Assembly: GCA_946478525.1 (NCBI GenBank) | Contig: CAMLCH010000003.1 | Coordinates: 48,423 to 112,422, forward strand | DNA from: Snodgrassella alvi_G | GTDB taxonomy: Bacteria; Pseudomonadota; Gammaproteobacteria; Burkholderiales; Neisseriaceae | Direction of reading: 5' to 3' | DNA: 64,000 nt | Shown: piece by piece, positions 17,788-27,903 of the stretch | How positions within the stretch are numbered: the stretch's first letter is position 1 | Layout of the letters: the number at the start of each line of letters is the position of its first letter | Program-made: the position numbers and the translations under genes | Notes under the pieces: generated by a model | Database searches by the model: none | The model's input: the letters and a program-made list of their open reading frames with translations, nothing else | Told to the model about the DNA's origin: nothing

Positions 17788-18731
17788 TGTTCCGTCGCTT
17801 ATCGCTGCTCTGTATTTTAATTACCGCTCTGGCCGTATTTTTTATGTTGTTTGATTCTGGCATGGATTTTGACTATATCCTGCCCAAGCGTTTGTTACGA
17901 CTGGCTACAATTATTCTGGCTGGTACAGGTATTGCAATTTCGTCAATTGTGTTTCAAACGCTGGTGATGAATCGTATTCTCACGCCGGCCATCATGGGTT
18001 ATGAAGCAGTTTATCTGTTCTGGCAGGTGCTGTTACTGTATTTTCTGGGTCAAAGTGGATTAAGTCTACTGGGACTGAATGGCAATTTTTTTGCCTCAAT
18101 TGCATTAATGCTGGGCTATTCGTGGCTTATTTACCGTTATTTATTGCCTAGAGCGCGAAGCAATCTATGGTTATTACTGTTATTTGGCATGGTACTGACC
18201 ATGGTTATGACAACGCTGACACAGTTTATTCAGCTAAAAATCAATCCGGGGGAATTTTCTGTTTTTCAGGGCATTAATTATGCTTCTTTCAACCGTTCAG
18301 AAACTCAAACTTTGTTATATGCCACTGTGGCCATAGGGGTGGTGGGCGCTATTGGTTATCGTTTTCTGTCCATACTGGATGTCATGGCGTTGGGACAGGA
18401 ACAGTCTATTTCACTAGGAGTGGATTATGCCCGCTGTGTGCGCTGGGGTTTTGTTCTGGTGACCATTCTGGTGGCAGTAACCACCAGCTTAGTTGGACCT
18501 ACGGCATTTATGGGAGTATTTATCGCCAATATTGCATATGCTTTTGCCGGCCATTACCAGCATAAACGCATTTTGTTATTTGCCACCGTTTTAGCCATTC
18601 TGGTATTTCTGATTGCGCAGATTTTAGTGGAACATGTATTTAATTATAAAACTACGGTCAGTATTTTGATTAATTTGCTTTGTGGCATGTATTTTCTGGT
18701 ATTGATTGTCCGTAAACGGGGCATGGCATGA
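17787..18731 (+). CDS. Iron-siderophore ABC transporter permease, second subunit (FecCD family)
   Basis: The partner permease, 314 residues and strongly hydrophobic. Shared FecCD features are PKRLLRLATIILAGTGIAIS, FQGINYASFNR and SLVGPTAFMGVFIANI. The start overlaps the upstream stop by one base, and its own stop overlaps the ATPase start (ATGA). It would form a heterodimer with the first permease. It resembles CeuC/FatC-type subunits. Confidence 0.9.
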   Translation: MFRRLSLLCILITALAVFFMLFDSGMDFDYILPKRLLRLATIILAGTGIAISSIVFQTLVMNRILTPAIMGYEAVYLFWQVLLLYFLGQSGLSLLGLNGNFFASIALMLGYSWLIYRYLLPRARSNLWLLLLFGMVLTMVMTTLTQFIQLKINPGEFSVFQGINYASFNRSETQTLLYATVAIGVVGAIGYRFLSILDVMALGQEQSISLGVDYARCVRWGFVLVTILVAVTTSLVGPTAFMGVFIANIAYAFAGHYQHKRILLFATVLAILVFLIAQILVEHVFNYKTTVSILINLLCGMYFLVLIVRKRGMA

Positions 18732-19498
18732 TTTATATTAAGAATATTTCCAAAATCTATGGGCATCAGCCGGTACTGGACAATATTAATATTGAGTTAC
18801 CAATGAATCAGGTAATTGCACTGATTGGCCCGAATGGTGCTGGTAAATCCACACTACTGATGATTCTGGCACGACTATTAACACCTTCCAGTGGGCATAT
18901 TTTGTTGGGTGAGCAGAATATAGCCGATATTAGCATTGCTAACTATGCCCGGCTGGTAGCCACGTTGCGCCAATCCATACATTTTGGTTTGCGGTTAACG
19001 GTGGAAGAGCTGGTGTCGTTTGGACGTTTTCCTTATGGGCGCGGGGTATTGAATGCATCTGATCAACAGGCCATAAATGAGGCCATAGATTTTCTGGGAT
19101 TAGCTGCTTTACGGCATGTATATGTCGATGAGTTAAGTGGTGGTCTGCGCCAGATGGCATTTTTAGCCATGACTATCGCTCAGGAAACCAGCATTTTATT
19201 GCTGGATGAACCCTTAAATAATCTGGACATGAAACATGCTGTGCAAATTATGACAGCAGTGCGACGTTTGTGTGAACAACGACAGCGTACCGTCATTATG
19301 GTGGTACATGATATTAATTTTGCAGCCAATTATGCTGATTATATGGTAGCTCTGAAACAAGGTCAGTTATGCTTTAGCGGACCGACTCAGGAAGTGATTA
19401 CAGAAACTCGTTTAAATGAATTATATGAGCTGGAATTTAAAATTAGCCAGAGTGAACGTGGTTATTTTTGCCAGTATTTTTATTCACCGAAAGGTTAA
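18728..19498 (+). CDS. Iron-siderophore ABC transporter ATP-binding protein
   Basis: A 256-residue ABC ATPase powering siderophore import. Walker A is GPNGAGKST near residue 35, the signature is LSGGLRQ, Walker B is ILLLDEPL and the switch histidine is in VVHDINFA. It resembles CeuD/FepC-type ATPases. It overlaps the permease by 4 bp, and the binding-protein ATG follows after 2 bp, so the four genes form one tight operon. Confidence 0.94.
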   Translation: MIYIKNISKIYGHQPVLDNINIELPMNQVIALIGPNGAGKSTLLMILARLLTPSSGHILLGEQNIADISIANYARLVATLRQSIHFGLRLTVEELVSFGRFPYGRGVLNASDQQAINEAIDFLGLAALRHVYVDELSGGLRQMAFLAMTIAQETSILLLDEPLNNLDMKHAVQIMTAVRRLCEQRQRTVIMVVHDINFAANYADYMVALKQGQLCFSGPTQEVITETRLNELYELEFKISQSERGYFCQYFYSPKG

Positions 19499-19500
19499 TT

Positions 19501-20475
19501 ATGAACAGAAAATGCAAACCATGGACTGCGATATTGATTGGAATAATGGCAGTGATGATGGTATCCGCGTGTAATAAGAAAATTGCCCCAACAGAATCTA
19601 CGGTACAAAAATTATCTGAACCACTTATTTTTAAACATCAACTCGGTACTACCACTATCGACAAAATTCCCCAGCGCGTGGCCGTGCTGGACATGAATGA
19701 AGCAGATTTTTTGGATCAGTTAAATGTTCCAATTGCCGGAATGCCAAAAGATTTTATTCCGCATTTTTTGGATAAATACAAACAAAATCATGATGATATT
19801 GTAGATCTGGGTGGTATTGTACAACCCAATATGGAACGGGTGCATACGCTAAAACCTGACCTTATTCTGATGACACCACTGCAGACAGATCATTATCAGG
19901 AATTAGCGCAAATTGCGCCTACTCTTTACTATGATATTAACTTTAAAAACAGCCAACAGGGAAATGTGCAAACTATTAAAAATCATTTGCTCACCCTAGG
20001 AAAAATTTTTAATCAGGAACAGCTAGCCAAAACTAAAGTGGCTGAGTTAGACAGTGAAGTGAACAAAATACGTGCCATAACCAAAGACCGGCCGGAAAAA
20101 GCTTTGATAGTGTTATACAACAATGGGGCATTCAGTCATTATGGCATACAGTCTCGTTATGGTTTTGTTTTCAGTGATCTGGGTGTAAAACCCGCCAGTA
20201 CCGATGTGGCTACCAGTTTACATGGACAACCTATTTCCAGTGAATTTATTAAACGGTCTGATCCAGATATTCTGTATATTATTGATCGGACTTCGGTCAT
20301 GGAACATCGGCCTATCATTAATGCGGCACAGGTAACTAACCCGTTATTACGTGCTACTAAAGCATGGAAAAATAATCGCGTAGTTTTTGTGGATGCCGAT
20401 GCATGGTATACCACTGGCGCCAGCCCTACTTCACTGCGAATATTGATACAGGATATTAACAAAGGTTATCAATAA
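19501..20475 (+). CDS. Siderophore-binding lipoprotein (CeuE/FatB/FetB-like)
   Basis: The substrate-binding subunit. From the ATG at 19501 it has 324 residues, with a lipoprotein signal peptide ending VSAC (Cys24). The mature part is a PeripBP_2/TroA-like fold (IPQRVAVLDMNEADFLDQL, LKPDLILMTPL, DPDILYIIDR). In Neisseria the equivalent is FetB, and in Campylobacter CeuE, which bind catecholate siderophores. A longer start at 19468 would run into the ATPase and place residues before the signal peptide, so it is rejected. The ligand identity is inferred. Confidence 0.88.
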   Translation: MNRKCKPWTAILIGIMAVMMVSACNKKIAPTESTVQKLSEPLIFKHQLGTTTIDKIPQRVAVLDMNEADFLDQLNVPIAGMPKDFIPHFLDKYKQNHDDIVDLGGIVQPNMERVHTLKPDLILMTPLQTDHYQELAQIAPTLYYDINFKNSQQGNVQTIKNHLLTLGKIFNQEQLAKTKVAELDSEVNKIRAITKDRPEKALIVLYNNGAFSHYGIQSRYGFVFSDLGVKPASTDVATSLHGQPISSEFIKRSDPDILYIIDRTSVMEHRPIINAAQVTNPLLRATKAWKNNRVVFVDADAWYTTGASPTSLRILIQDINKGYQ

Positions 20476-20579
20476 TCAATATGACATAACTATTACAAAA
20501 ATAATTAACAAACATAATAACTACTACCAGCTCCATTTTAACAACCTGATTCAATTATATTTGCAAAAGGAGGAAATCT

Positions 20580-22841
20580 ATGCGTAAGCATAATTACCAG
20601 CTGAAAAAAAAGCATTTTTCAGCGATTAAATTGCGACTTAAAAATGCTTTAAATCCGCTCATCAGTTCACGAAAAAATCTGATTTTAAGTATTACAACTG
20701 GGGTAATTTTAATTAATACACCAGTGGTATACGGCAAAGAGGATGATAAAAACAAACCAACAGTCAAGAAAGATGCTGCTAATGCCAACCAGTCCGGTGA
20801 AGCCACTTTACCCGATGTGAATGTTCAGGCATATCGTAGCAACACCTATGCTGGCGGGCAAATTTCCACACATAGCCATCTTGGTTTCCTTGGTAATAAA
20901 AGCTATCTGGATACACCTTTTAATACCACCAGTTATACCGATAAATATGTAGAAAATACTCAAGCCAGAAATATAACTGATGTCATTGCCGCTACCGATC
21001 CTTCGGTATTTACCAATGGTGCAGTTGGTGGATGGAGTGAAAATTATTATATCCGGGGTTTCCAGTCTGATACCAATGACATGTCAATGAATGGTTTATT
21101 CGGGATTTCTCCTTTTTATCGTACTGCGCCGGCCATGTTTTCCCGTGTGGAAGTATTGAAAGGACCGTCTGCCTTACTAAATGGCATGCCACCATCTGGT
21201 TCAGTTGCGGGCACTGTTAATCTGGTTACCAAACGTGCAGGTGAAGAGCCTCTGTTACGTGTTTCACCTACTTATATGTCCAGTTCACAATGGGGCGGTA
21301 CCATAGATGCCAGTCGTCGTTTTGGACAAAATAAACAATTTGGGATCCGGATTAATGGCGTTTATCAGGATGGTTCCGGACCGGTTCGAAAGCAGGATCT
21401 GAAAACACAGCTGGGTTCAGTTGGAATGGACTGGCGCGGACAACGGGCACGTGTTTCGGCCGATTTATACATGGCCAATGATCGTGTTGATGGTGTAGTA
21501 CGCGGTATTAATCTGGGTAAAAATATGAAAGTTCCTTCGCCACCCAATCCCAAAACCCTGATAAATCCAGACTGGTCTTATGTCAGTAATAAGGATCGCG
21601 GCGCAATGATGCGGGCAGAATATGATCTGACAGACAACATTACTGCTTATGCTACCTTTGGATACAGCAAAAGTAAATACGAATATAATGGCGCCACCAC
21701 AGCTAATTTGCTGGATAATCGCGGTACCATTGAAACAGTCATCGGTCAGCTGGCTTTTGATTTGAACAAAAGGTCAGCAGACATAGGACTTAAAGGTCAG
21801 TTTGATACCGGTCCGGTTGGTCATCAATGGGTAATTAACACCACTTACTATAAACATCACCAGCATGATTATGGTGTCAGACGTGTGGCCGGTGCTAACT
21901 GGATTACCAATATGTATGATCCTAAGTGGGGAGAATCGGTTCCGTTTAATACACCACCCATTTCTGTCAGCTCGCTCGAACTGAAAAGTTATGGCATGGC
22001 TGATATGTTGTCATTTATGGAAGATAAACTACAGTTGACATTAGGTCTGCGTTATCAGGAAGTGAAAAGTGATAATACGAGTTTAATGGGCAGTCCTGTT
22101 ACTACTAGCTATAACAAGCATGCATTGACGCCTGGAGCTGCAATATTATTTAAGGCCACTGAACATGTATCCCTGTACGGTAATTATATTGAGGGATTAA
22201 CCAAAGGCGATTCTGCGCCAATTTACGCAGAAAATTACCCTGAAGTGTTTGCACCATACAAAACTAAGCAAACCGAATTGGGTATAAAATTGGATTATGG
22301 CAATATAGTCAACTCAATCAGCATATTCAATATCAAAAAACCCAGCAGTTATACAGATGTGAACACCAACATTTTTACATCAGGTGGCGAGCAACGTAAC
22401 CGCGGGATTGAATGGAACTTTATTTTCTCTCCAATTGATACAGTACGCTTAATGGGTGGTGCCAGCTATATTAAACCGGAACTAACCAAACTGGCCAATC
22501 ATGCCAATGAAGGTAATATAGCCACCGGTGTGGCCAAAATACAGGGGAAACTAGGAGCAGAATGGGATATTCATGCTGGTGCTGGGATGGTAACTTTATC
22601 AGCGAATGCCACCGCAGTTTCCAAACAGTATCTCAATCAGGAAAATAATTTATCAGTGCCGGGCCATACAATATTTGATGTCGGAGCCCGTTATAATGCT
22701 AAAGTTTCCGGTCATCCATTTACACTTCGTGCAGAAGTGAAGAATCTGACTAATAAAGCTTACTGGGGTATGCCACGCTTATCCAACTTGTCATTAGGCG
22801 CACCCAGAACTTTTCTATTCTCAGGTTCATATGATTTCTAA
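20580..22841 (+). CDS. TonB-dependent siderophore receptor
   Basis: An outer-membrane receptor of 753 residues. It has a long basic N-terminus with a hydrophobic signal segment, a plug domain (NITDVIAATDPSVF, NYYIRGFQSD, FSRVEVLKGPSALLNGM), a 22-strand barrel and the typical terminal aromatic residue (GSYDF). It belongs to the FhuE/FcuA-like TonB siderophore receptor group. A strong AGGAGG ribosome site precedes the ATG. It follows the binding lipoprotein by 104 bp and probably supplies the substrate to that ABC importer. A decayed copy of its 3' end lies about 0.8 kb downstream. Confidence 0.93.
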   Translation: MRKHNYQLKKKHFSAIKLRLKNALNPLISSRKNLILSITTGVILINTPVVYGKEDDKNKPTVKKDAANANQSGEATLPDVNVQAYRSNTYAGGQISTHSHLGFLGNKSYLDTPFNTTSYTDKYVENTQARNITDVIAATDPSVFTNGAVGGWSENYYIRGFQSDTNDMSMNGLFGISPFYRTAPAMFSRVEVLKGPSALLNGMPPSGSVAGTVNLVTKRAGEEPLLRVSPTYMSSSQWGGTIDASRRFGQNKQFGIRINGVYQDGSGPVRKQDLKTQLGSVGMDWRGQRARVSADLYMANDRVDGVVRGINLGKNMKVPSPPNPKTLINPDWSYVSNKDRGAMMRAEYDLTDNITAYATFGYSKSKYEYNGATTANLLDNRGTIETVIGQLAFDLNKRSADIGLKGQFDTGPVGHQWVINTTYYKHHQHDYGVRRVAGANWITNMYDPKWGESVPFNTPPISVSSLELKSYGMADMLSFMEDKLQLTLGLRYQEVKSDNTSLMGSPVTTSYNKHALTPGAAILFKATEHVSLYGNYIEGLTKGDSAPIYAENYPEVFAPYKTKQTELGIKLDYGNIVNSISIFNIKKPSSYTDVNTNIFTSGGEQRNRGIEWNFIFSPIDTVRLMGGASYIKPELTKLANHANEGNIATGVAKIQGKLGAEWDIHAGAGMVTLSANATAVSKQYLNQENNLSVPGHTIFDVGARYNAKVSGHPFTLRAEVKNLTNKAYWGMPRLSNLSLGAPRTFLFSGSYDF

Positions 22842-22912
22842 AGCTGAGCATTTAATCTGCTACTCAGATTAATTCAATTGCTACATATTAATTGGTATGC
22901 TGTTTCTAAACC

Positions 22913-22942
22913 ACAGCTCTGTATTCTTTAATACAGAGCTGT
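22913..22942 (+). terminator. Hairpin ending the siderophore operon
   Basis: Twelve-base arms (ACAGCTCTGTAT and its complement) with a 6-nt loop lie 72 bp after the receptor stop, followed by only a short T-rich tail. Confidence 0.65.
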
Positions 22943-23519
22943 ATTAATCAAATTGTCCAAATTGGATACATTAGCTAGTTTAATTAAGGTTTTTAGCAAG
23001 TATACGTATACAAAAACTGTAGTTTAATTTCATCAATATTCCTGTTAAGTTGGCAAATTGTTAACTACATGGAATAAACCGTTGATTAAAGAATAGAGAT
23101 ATTCCTATTCATATAAATAAAAATATACAGAACTCAATCATGCCCATACAGTTTGCTACAGATATGATTCTGAATTGGAATATTGATAAAAATATGCTGC
23201 AAGAGAATTCTTTATACAATACTGTAAAAATAATAAGCAGAAATTAAAAATTTTAATTTAAAAAATAGCAGAAAAGCACTAACTGATAAAATAAATGCAT
23301 AAATTTTTAATAAAAATTTATTTTTTAGAATAAACTAATTTAAAATTATACAAAATAAAAAATATATAATCCAAAATCAGAAAAATGACTGAAATTTTAT
23401 ATCTATCATAAGAAGAATTTCTGGCTAATATTTCAAAGGAAATCATTTTTTGTGCTGGCAAGATACCAAATTTTCATTCGGTTAAAGCATAACATTTCCT
23501 GCTCCACTCTACCTTGAAA
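22943..23519. other. Gene-free AT-rich stretch
   Basis: No intact frame or clear signal is visible. It may include further eroded duplicate sequence that I cannot align by eye. Confidence 0.5.
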
Positions 23520-23870
23520 CACTGATTAATCCACACCGGCTCAATGTTAGAAATAGGGATCATGTGGCAAATGACATATATTGAATATGATCAATAAGCC
23601 ACGAAACTAATAATGCATCCTGTGGCCGTAGTAAAAACAAAGATGAATACAGTAGTACGATATAAATTGGTACCCGTTATAACGTAAAAATTTCCGATTA
23701 TCTATTTATATTTGTATAGCAAGAAGAATTTGACTAATCAGAATAAATGGTAATACGCCACACATATCCAATTTGCTATTAATCGCAGTTAGAATTTTTC
23801 TTTATCAAGTTCATATGATTCTAAGTTCAGCATTTAAACTGCAAGCTAAATTAATCCCATTTCTTACTTA
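23520..23870 (+). pseudogene. Decayed duplicate of the TonB receptor 3' end
   Basis: From about 23655 the DNA aligns with the receptor end at about 22675-22841. Shared words include CCCGTTATAA, TTTGACTAAT (receptor: TCTGACTAAT), ATATCCAATTTG (TTATCCAACTTG) and GTTCATATGATT. The likeness continues past the stop codon (TTCAGCATTTAAACTGC against GAGCATTTAATCTGC). Weaker similarity may begin near 23520. Many substitutions, indels and in-frame stops show that this is an old, non-functional segmental duplication. Confidence 0.75.
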
Positions 23871-24568
23871 CTATCTAGTTTTTGCATTAATTCTGGTTAT
23901 TAGCACCTGAATAGACTGTTATATTGACTTCGATAAAAATTGAAATTTAATAATATTGATAATTATACAAATATGATAATAGTATATTATAGCAAAATAA
24001 CAATTAATGAAATGACTTTAATACAGTAGTTCATCTTAGATAAGCTGGTTTTATAGGGAAGATTTTCGGTTTCCAAAATTATCTGTATATCAATCAAATA
24101 GTGGCGCAATTATCTATTTCCCCAAGTAAATAGCTGATATTCAATGAAATAATAAACTTGCTTCACAGCTACCAATTATCTTTTGTTAAGTTCATTGCCG
24201 AAAGATATACCCAAGTTATGTTTAAGCAGCACAATATTAATCATTATTAATATTTTTACTTATTTAGCAAACCAAAACATCTAAATTAGACATCTATCTC
24301 AAAGATTTTTATACATAATTTCAGTTTTTTATTTTAACTAATTGTTTTGGTTAATTATTACTCAAATTGGAAAATTATTGAAATTTTCATAGTTTTTGAC
24401 TTTCTGACTATTTATTTAAGTGTATATTTTTTTAAGATATTTTAGGTTTAATCTTATTTTTAAGAAGGTGTAAGGACGCAATAAATTAAATTATTTATTA
24501 GCTTAACTAATTTTATATTTGCGGTTTTTGGTTTGAAGATCAGTTTTTATTACTACGGAAAGTTTACT
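23871..24568. other. Gene-free upstream region of the adhesin gene
   Basis: About 700 bp, very AT-rich, with no credible gene. It presumably holds the adhesin promoter and a long leader; I could not single out a promoter with confidence. Confidence 0.5.
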
Positions 24569-26854
24569 ATGAATAAGATATACCGGTGTGTATGGAATGA
24601 AACTACGCAAACCTGGGTAGCAACTTCTGAGCTCGTCACCACGAAAACTAAATCAAGTACGCGAAATGATGGCTCAGCTAAAAGCTGGATAAAATCTGTT
24701 TCTCGCCCCAAAAGATTAATCGGGTTATTAATTTCCATGTTATTACTGGAAACTCAAATAGTTGCTCCTGTACTGGCATCAAATGTAGTTAGAGATACTC
24801 AGGCAAGCGCTTATACAGATACAGTTAACGCTGATTCGCTACGCGCTTTGCCCACCTCGACTTCGGTAAGTATCGACAATCTGAATGTTGATGATCTGCA
24901 ATCCAATATGCTACAACAGTACAAATCCATAGACAATGTTAATCAGACTGGCAACATTGCTCAGAATGGTATTCAGACTTCAAAACGTTTGATTGACGAA
25001 TTGCAGAAGAACTCAGTGCATTTTGATGATGGTACAACAACGTTCTCAAATCAGCTGACTCGTGACGCAAGCAACGAAAGAACCATTAGTAATATTGCAG
25101 ACGGAAGAGTTAACGAAACATCCAATCAGGCAATAAATGGACGTCAGCTTTATCGTCTATCCACTTCAACATCCACCAGTTTATCCCAACTTCAAGACCA
25201 GCTTAATATTACCTCAAATAATATACCGGCCGATTTGTCTACAACACTAAGTTCATTACAACATGATTCCCTGCGATGGAATGGATCTGCTTACGATGCC
25301 AGTCATGGTTCTGGTACTGCAGAAAAAATTACCAATGTTGCTGCCGGTGATACCAGTCAAAATTCTACTGATGCAGTGAATGGTGGTCAGTTGTGGAAAC
25401 TAAAAGACGAATTCCAGCAGAACTCAGTGCATTTTGATGATGGTACAACATCGTTCTCAAATCAGCTGACTCGTGATGCAAGCAATGAAAGAACCATTAG
25501 TAATATTGCAGACGGAAGAGTTAACGAAACATCCAATCAGGCAATAAATGGACGTCAGCTTTATCGTCTATCCACTTCAACATCCACCAGTTTGTCCCAA
25601 CTTCAAGACCAGCTTAATATTGCCTCAGGTAATATACCGGCGGAATTATCTACAACACTAAGTTCATTACAACATGATACCTTGCGATGGAATGGATCTG
25701 CTTACGATGCCAGTCATAGTTCTGGCACAGCACAAAAAATTACCAATATTGCTGCCGGTGATACCAGTCAGAATTCTACTGATGCAGTAAATGGTGGTCA
25801 GTTGTGGCAACTAAAAAGTGAATGGCAACAGGATCTACAGGCTTTGTCTGATTCAGTTGATAATAAATTGGCCCAGAGTGGTAGCGGAAATGGTAATACT
25901 AATAATTCAGCAATTGAAAAAGCCAATCAAGCTATAGCTGATACCCAAAAACTGTCTACTTCAACAGCTGATGCTCTGTCTGCAGTAGCAGCAAGTCTGG
26001 GCGGTAATGCCAGCTATAACCCGCTCACTAGAGATGGCACAGGTGGTTTCACTGCACCAAGCTATACCACCAGCAATGCTGATGGTACTGCGGTAACAGC
26101 CAATAATGTAGGCGATGCCATAAACAATCTATATACTGGTGGCAGCAAATATGCAAAAGTCAATTCTACTCAGGCTGTGGCTTCAGCAAGTGGAAGTGAA
26201 GCTATTGCTGTAGGCGGTGCAGCTGTTGCCAGTGGTCAGTCTGCTATAGCCATTGGTTCACAAGCAACAGCCAGTGCAGAAAACGGCGTTGCCATTGGTA
26301 ATCATGCCAGCGTCACTCAAAATGGTGGAATTGCACTGGGAGCCAATTCCGTGGCCAATACGGCGGCAGGTATAACAGGTTATATTCCGGCTACTGCCAC
26401 AGAACAACAGGCCAGAGCCATTCAGGCGACCACCAGTACTGAAGCAGCAGTGTCGGTGGGTGATGCAACAAAAGGAATTTATCGTCAGATTACAGGAGTC
26501 GCTGCTGGTACTGCTGATACAGACGCAGTCAATGTAGCTCAGCTAAAAGGCGTTAATGCCCGCATGGATAATATTAATCGTCATATTGATGATATTAACG
26601 ACCGCGTACATCATGTCGAACGGCGCGCCTATTCAGGTACAGCCCTAGCCTTAGCTCTTTCAGGTGCTTATTTACCTCGACTTGACGCCGGCGAGCAAAC
26701 TGTCGGTATCGGAATGGGCTCATATCGTGGTTATGCAGCTGTTGGTATTAATTACAAAGCAATGACTAAAAGTGGCAATATGTCCTGGGGCTTAGGTGTA
26801 TCTTCAACCGGCCGTGAAACAGGCTTTAATGCTGGTGTCGGCTTCAAATGGTAG
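24569..26854 (+). CDS. YadA-like trimeric autotransporter adhesin
   Basis: A 761-residue surface adhesin secreted by a type V route. The ATG at 24569 is chosen because it begins the extended signal peptide region (MNKIYRCVWNETTQTWVATS); GGAAAG lies upstream. The hydrophobic signal core LIGLLISMLLLE follows. The passenger has a long stalk with repeated neck-type motifs (ITNVAAGD ... DAVNGGQLW), YadA-head repeats near residues 540-610 (AIAIGSQATASAENGVAIG), a coiled coil (MDNINRHIDDINDRVHHVER) and the four-strand membrane anchor ending GFNAGVGFKW. Two 137-residue stalk units are nearly identical. Confidence 0.95.
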   Translation: MNKIYRCVWNETTQTWVATSELVTTKTKSSTRNDGSAKSWIKSVSRPKRLIGLLISMLLLETQIVAPVLASNVVRDTQASAYTDTVNADSLRALPTSTSVSIDNLNVDDLQSNMLQQYKSIDNVNQTGNIAQNGIQTSKRLIDELQKNSVHFDDGTTTFSNQLTRDASNERTISNIADGRVNETSNQAINGRQLYRLSTSTSTSLSQLQDQLNITSNNIPADLSTTLSSLQHDSLRWNGSAYDASHGSGTAEKITNVAAGDTSQNSTDAVNGGQLWKLKDEFQQNSVHFDDGTTSFSNQLTRDASNERTISNIADGRVNETSNQAINGRQLYRLSTSTSTSLSQLQDQLNIASGNIPAELSTTLSSLQHDTLRWNGSAYDASHSSGTAQKITNIAAGDTSQNSTDAVNGGQLWQLKSEWQQDLQALSDSVDNKLAQSGSGNGNTNNSAIEKANQAIADTQKLSTSTADALSAVAASLGGNASYNPLTRDGTGGFTAPSYTTSNADGTAVTANNVGDAINNLYTGGSKYAKVNSTQAVASASGSEAIAVGGAAVASGQSAIAIGSQATASAENGVAIGNHASVTQNGGIALGANSVANTAAGITGYIPATATEQQARAIQATTSTEAAVSVGDATKGIYRQITGVAAGTADTDAVNVAQLKGVNARMDNINRHIDDINDRVHHVERRAYSGTALALALSGAYLPRLDAGEQTVGIGMGSYRGYAAVGINYKAMTKSGNMSWGLGVSSTGRETGFNAGVGFKW
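24995..25816 (+). repeat. 411-bp tandem duplication inside the adhesin gene
   Basis: Units 24995-25405 and 25406-25816 are nearly identical in DNA and keep the frame (137 codons each). Each encodes a stalk module with two neck-type motifs. Such identity allows slippage or recombination to change stalk length. Confidence 0.9.
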
Positions 26855-26874
26855 CCTGATAGCAAAACTTCACC

Positions 26875-26907
26875 ATACAGGCTGCCGATAAGCAGCCTGT
26901 ATTTTTA
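26875..26907 (+). terminator. Terminator of the adhesin gene
   Basis: ATACAGGCTGC (26875-26885) and GCAGCCTGTAT (26892-26902) form an 11-bp stem followed by TTTTT. Confidence 0.92.
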
Positions 26908-27380
26908 AAGCTACCTAAGATATTAAGAAACTGTTAGTCAATTTTATTTATCTATTTATTCAGTCATTCAACCACCAAGTTGAATCCAGAAATGAATATT
27001 ATTAGGTGCAAACTCCATTACGGGAACACCATAAAACAACAAGGTTACTGTGCTACGGTTGACGCTGACAGCAAAACCAAATAATTCCAAAATCATAATT
27101 TGATGAATTTTTGGAATGTGAAGAACATAATACCAAAATTTGCACTAGATTACATTTTTTAAGAATATTAATCAAAACAAATGAAATTATTAAAATAACA
27201 TTCGATATTAAAACAGAGATTTTAAGCAATGATTCAAATAAATCTTGCTATAGCGTAGTAAACAATCAATACTATTCTCGAAACAAACTATAAATTTATT
27301 CATTACCCTGCTTAATAAAAATTTGCAATTAGATATTATCTAGAATGATAAATCCATATTTGACTATAATATATCTGCAT
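26908..27380. other. Gene-free AT-rich stretch
   Basis: No supported gene. A 60-codon frame at 27111-27293 has no ribosome site and no protein-like pattern. Confidence 0.5.
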
Positions 27381-27613
27381 TCCGGTATGAGCAAACGCCT
27401 TAGCTGAACTGAGTTTGAGCCTATTATTTTAGCCCGTAAATGCAGTATCGACCGGTATTTGCGCCTATTTGACAGTACAGGGCTTTAACGGCAAGATGAA
27501 CATGCCGTGTTTAATAGCACTGCCAGCTTTGACAGGCTGATAAAGAGAGAGAGATACACCGTTATCTCAATACAGATTTTGTCTGTACCCACCATTGTTT
27601 TCCTCACTTTATG

Positions 27614-27680
27614 GTTGACAGTGGCAGGGAGGCGTTATGCCTACCGGTTCTCTTTGTCGGTCTGTCAACCCTGCCACATG
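27614..27680 (+). ncRNA. C4-type antisense RNA (phage P1/P4 immunity RNA family)
   Basis: An outer stem GTGGCAGGG (27621-27629) / CCCTGCCAC (27669-27677) encloses two hairpins: AGGC-GTTAT-GCCT (27630-27642) and ACCG/CGGT with an 11-nt loop GTTCTCTTTGT (27643-27661). This three-way structure and loop match my memory of the C4 RNA that represses the icd-ant operon in P1/P7 and of P4-like immunity RNAs. The loop can pair with AAAGAGAG upstream (27542-27549) and AGAGAGAA downstream (27727-27734), the two-target layout described for C4. A GTTGACA/TGTCAAC pair (27614-27620 and 27663-27669) is an alternative stem. A short Icd-like frame (27507-27701) overlaps it and is probably not a protein. Confidence 0.75.
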
Positions 27681-27726
27681 TCTGCCGCCAATTATGTTTG
27701 ACAGCATAATAGTGGCTTTTGACCAG

Positions 27727-27737
27727 AGAGAGAAAGG
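27727..27737 (+). promoter_or_regulatory. Antisense target overlapping a ribosome-binding site
   Basis: AGAGAGAA (27727-27734) can form eight pairs, one G-U, with the UUCUCUUU loop of the C4-type RNA. It merges into the AAAGG ribosome site (27733-27737) of the small gene that starts at 27745. Pairing would hide the ribosome site. Confidence 0.55.
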
Positions 27738-27744
27738 CAGTAAA

Positions 27745-27903
27745 ATGGGTATCTACAAATGGAATATATCTTATTATAAACTTCAACCAAACATCTTAAA
27801 TGATCTGACTATTGCAGATTACATTAGCAAAATCAAAACGGATAGCTTTGCCATCATCAATAGTTGGCTGTTTACCTACAGAGTAATAGGAGGTTCAGCA
27901 TGA
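27745..27903 (+). CDS. Small protein downstream of the C4-type RNA
   Basis: A 52-residue frame beginning MGIYKWNISYYKLQPNIL, with AAAGG upstream. Its TGA overlaps the ATG of the next gene (ATGA), so the two are probably co-translated. Its position matches that of icd/ash-type genes in phages with C4 RNAs, but the sequence is not one I recognise. A longer in-frame start at 27637 would lie within the C4 hairpin and is not preferred. Confidence 0.6.
   Translation: MGIYKWNISYYKLQPNILNDLTIADYISKIKTDSFAIINSWLFTYRVIGGSA

Noticed and set aside
27111..27293. 60-codon plus-strand frame
   Set aside because: No ribosome site and no protein-like pattern.
27507..27701. 64-codon GTG-started frame with text like phage 'Icd-like' proteins
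   Set aside because: It runs through the C4 hairpins. The likeness is better explained by conserved RNA structure than by a protein.
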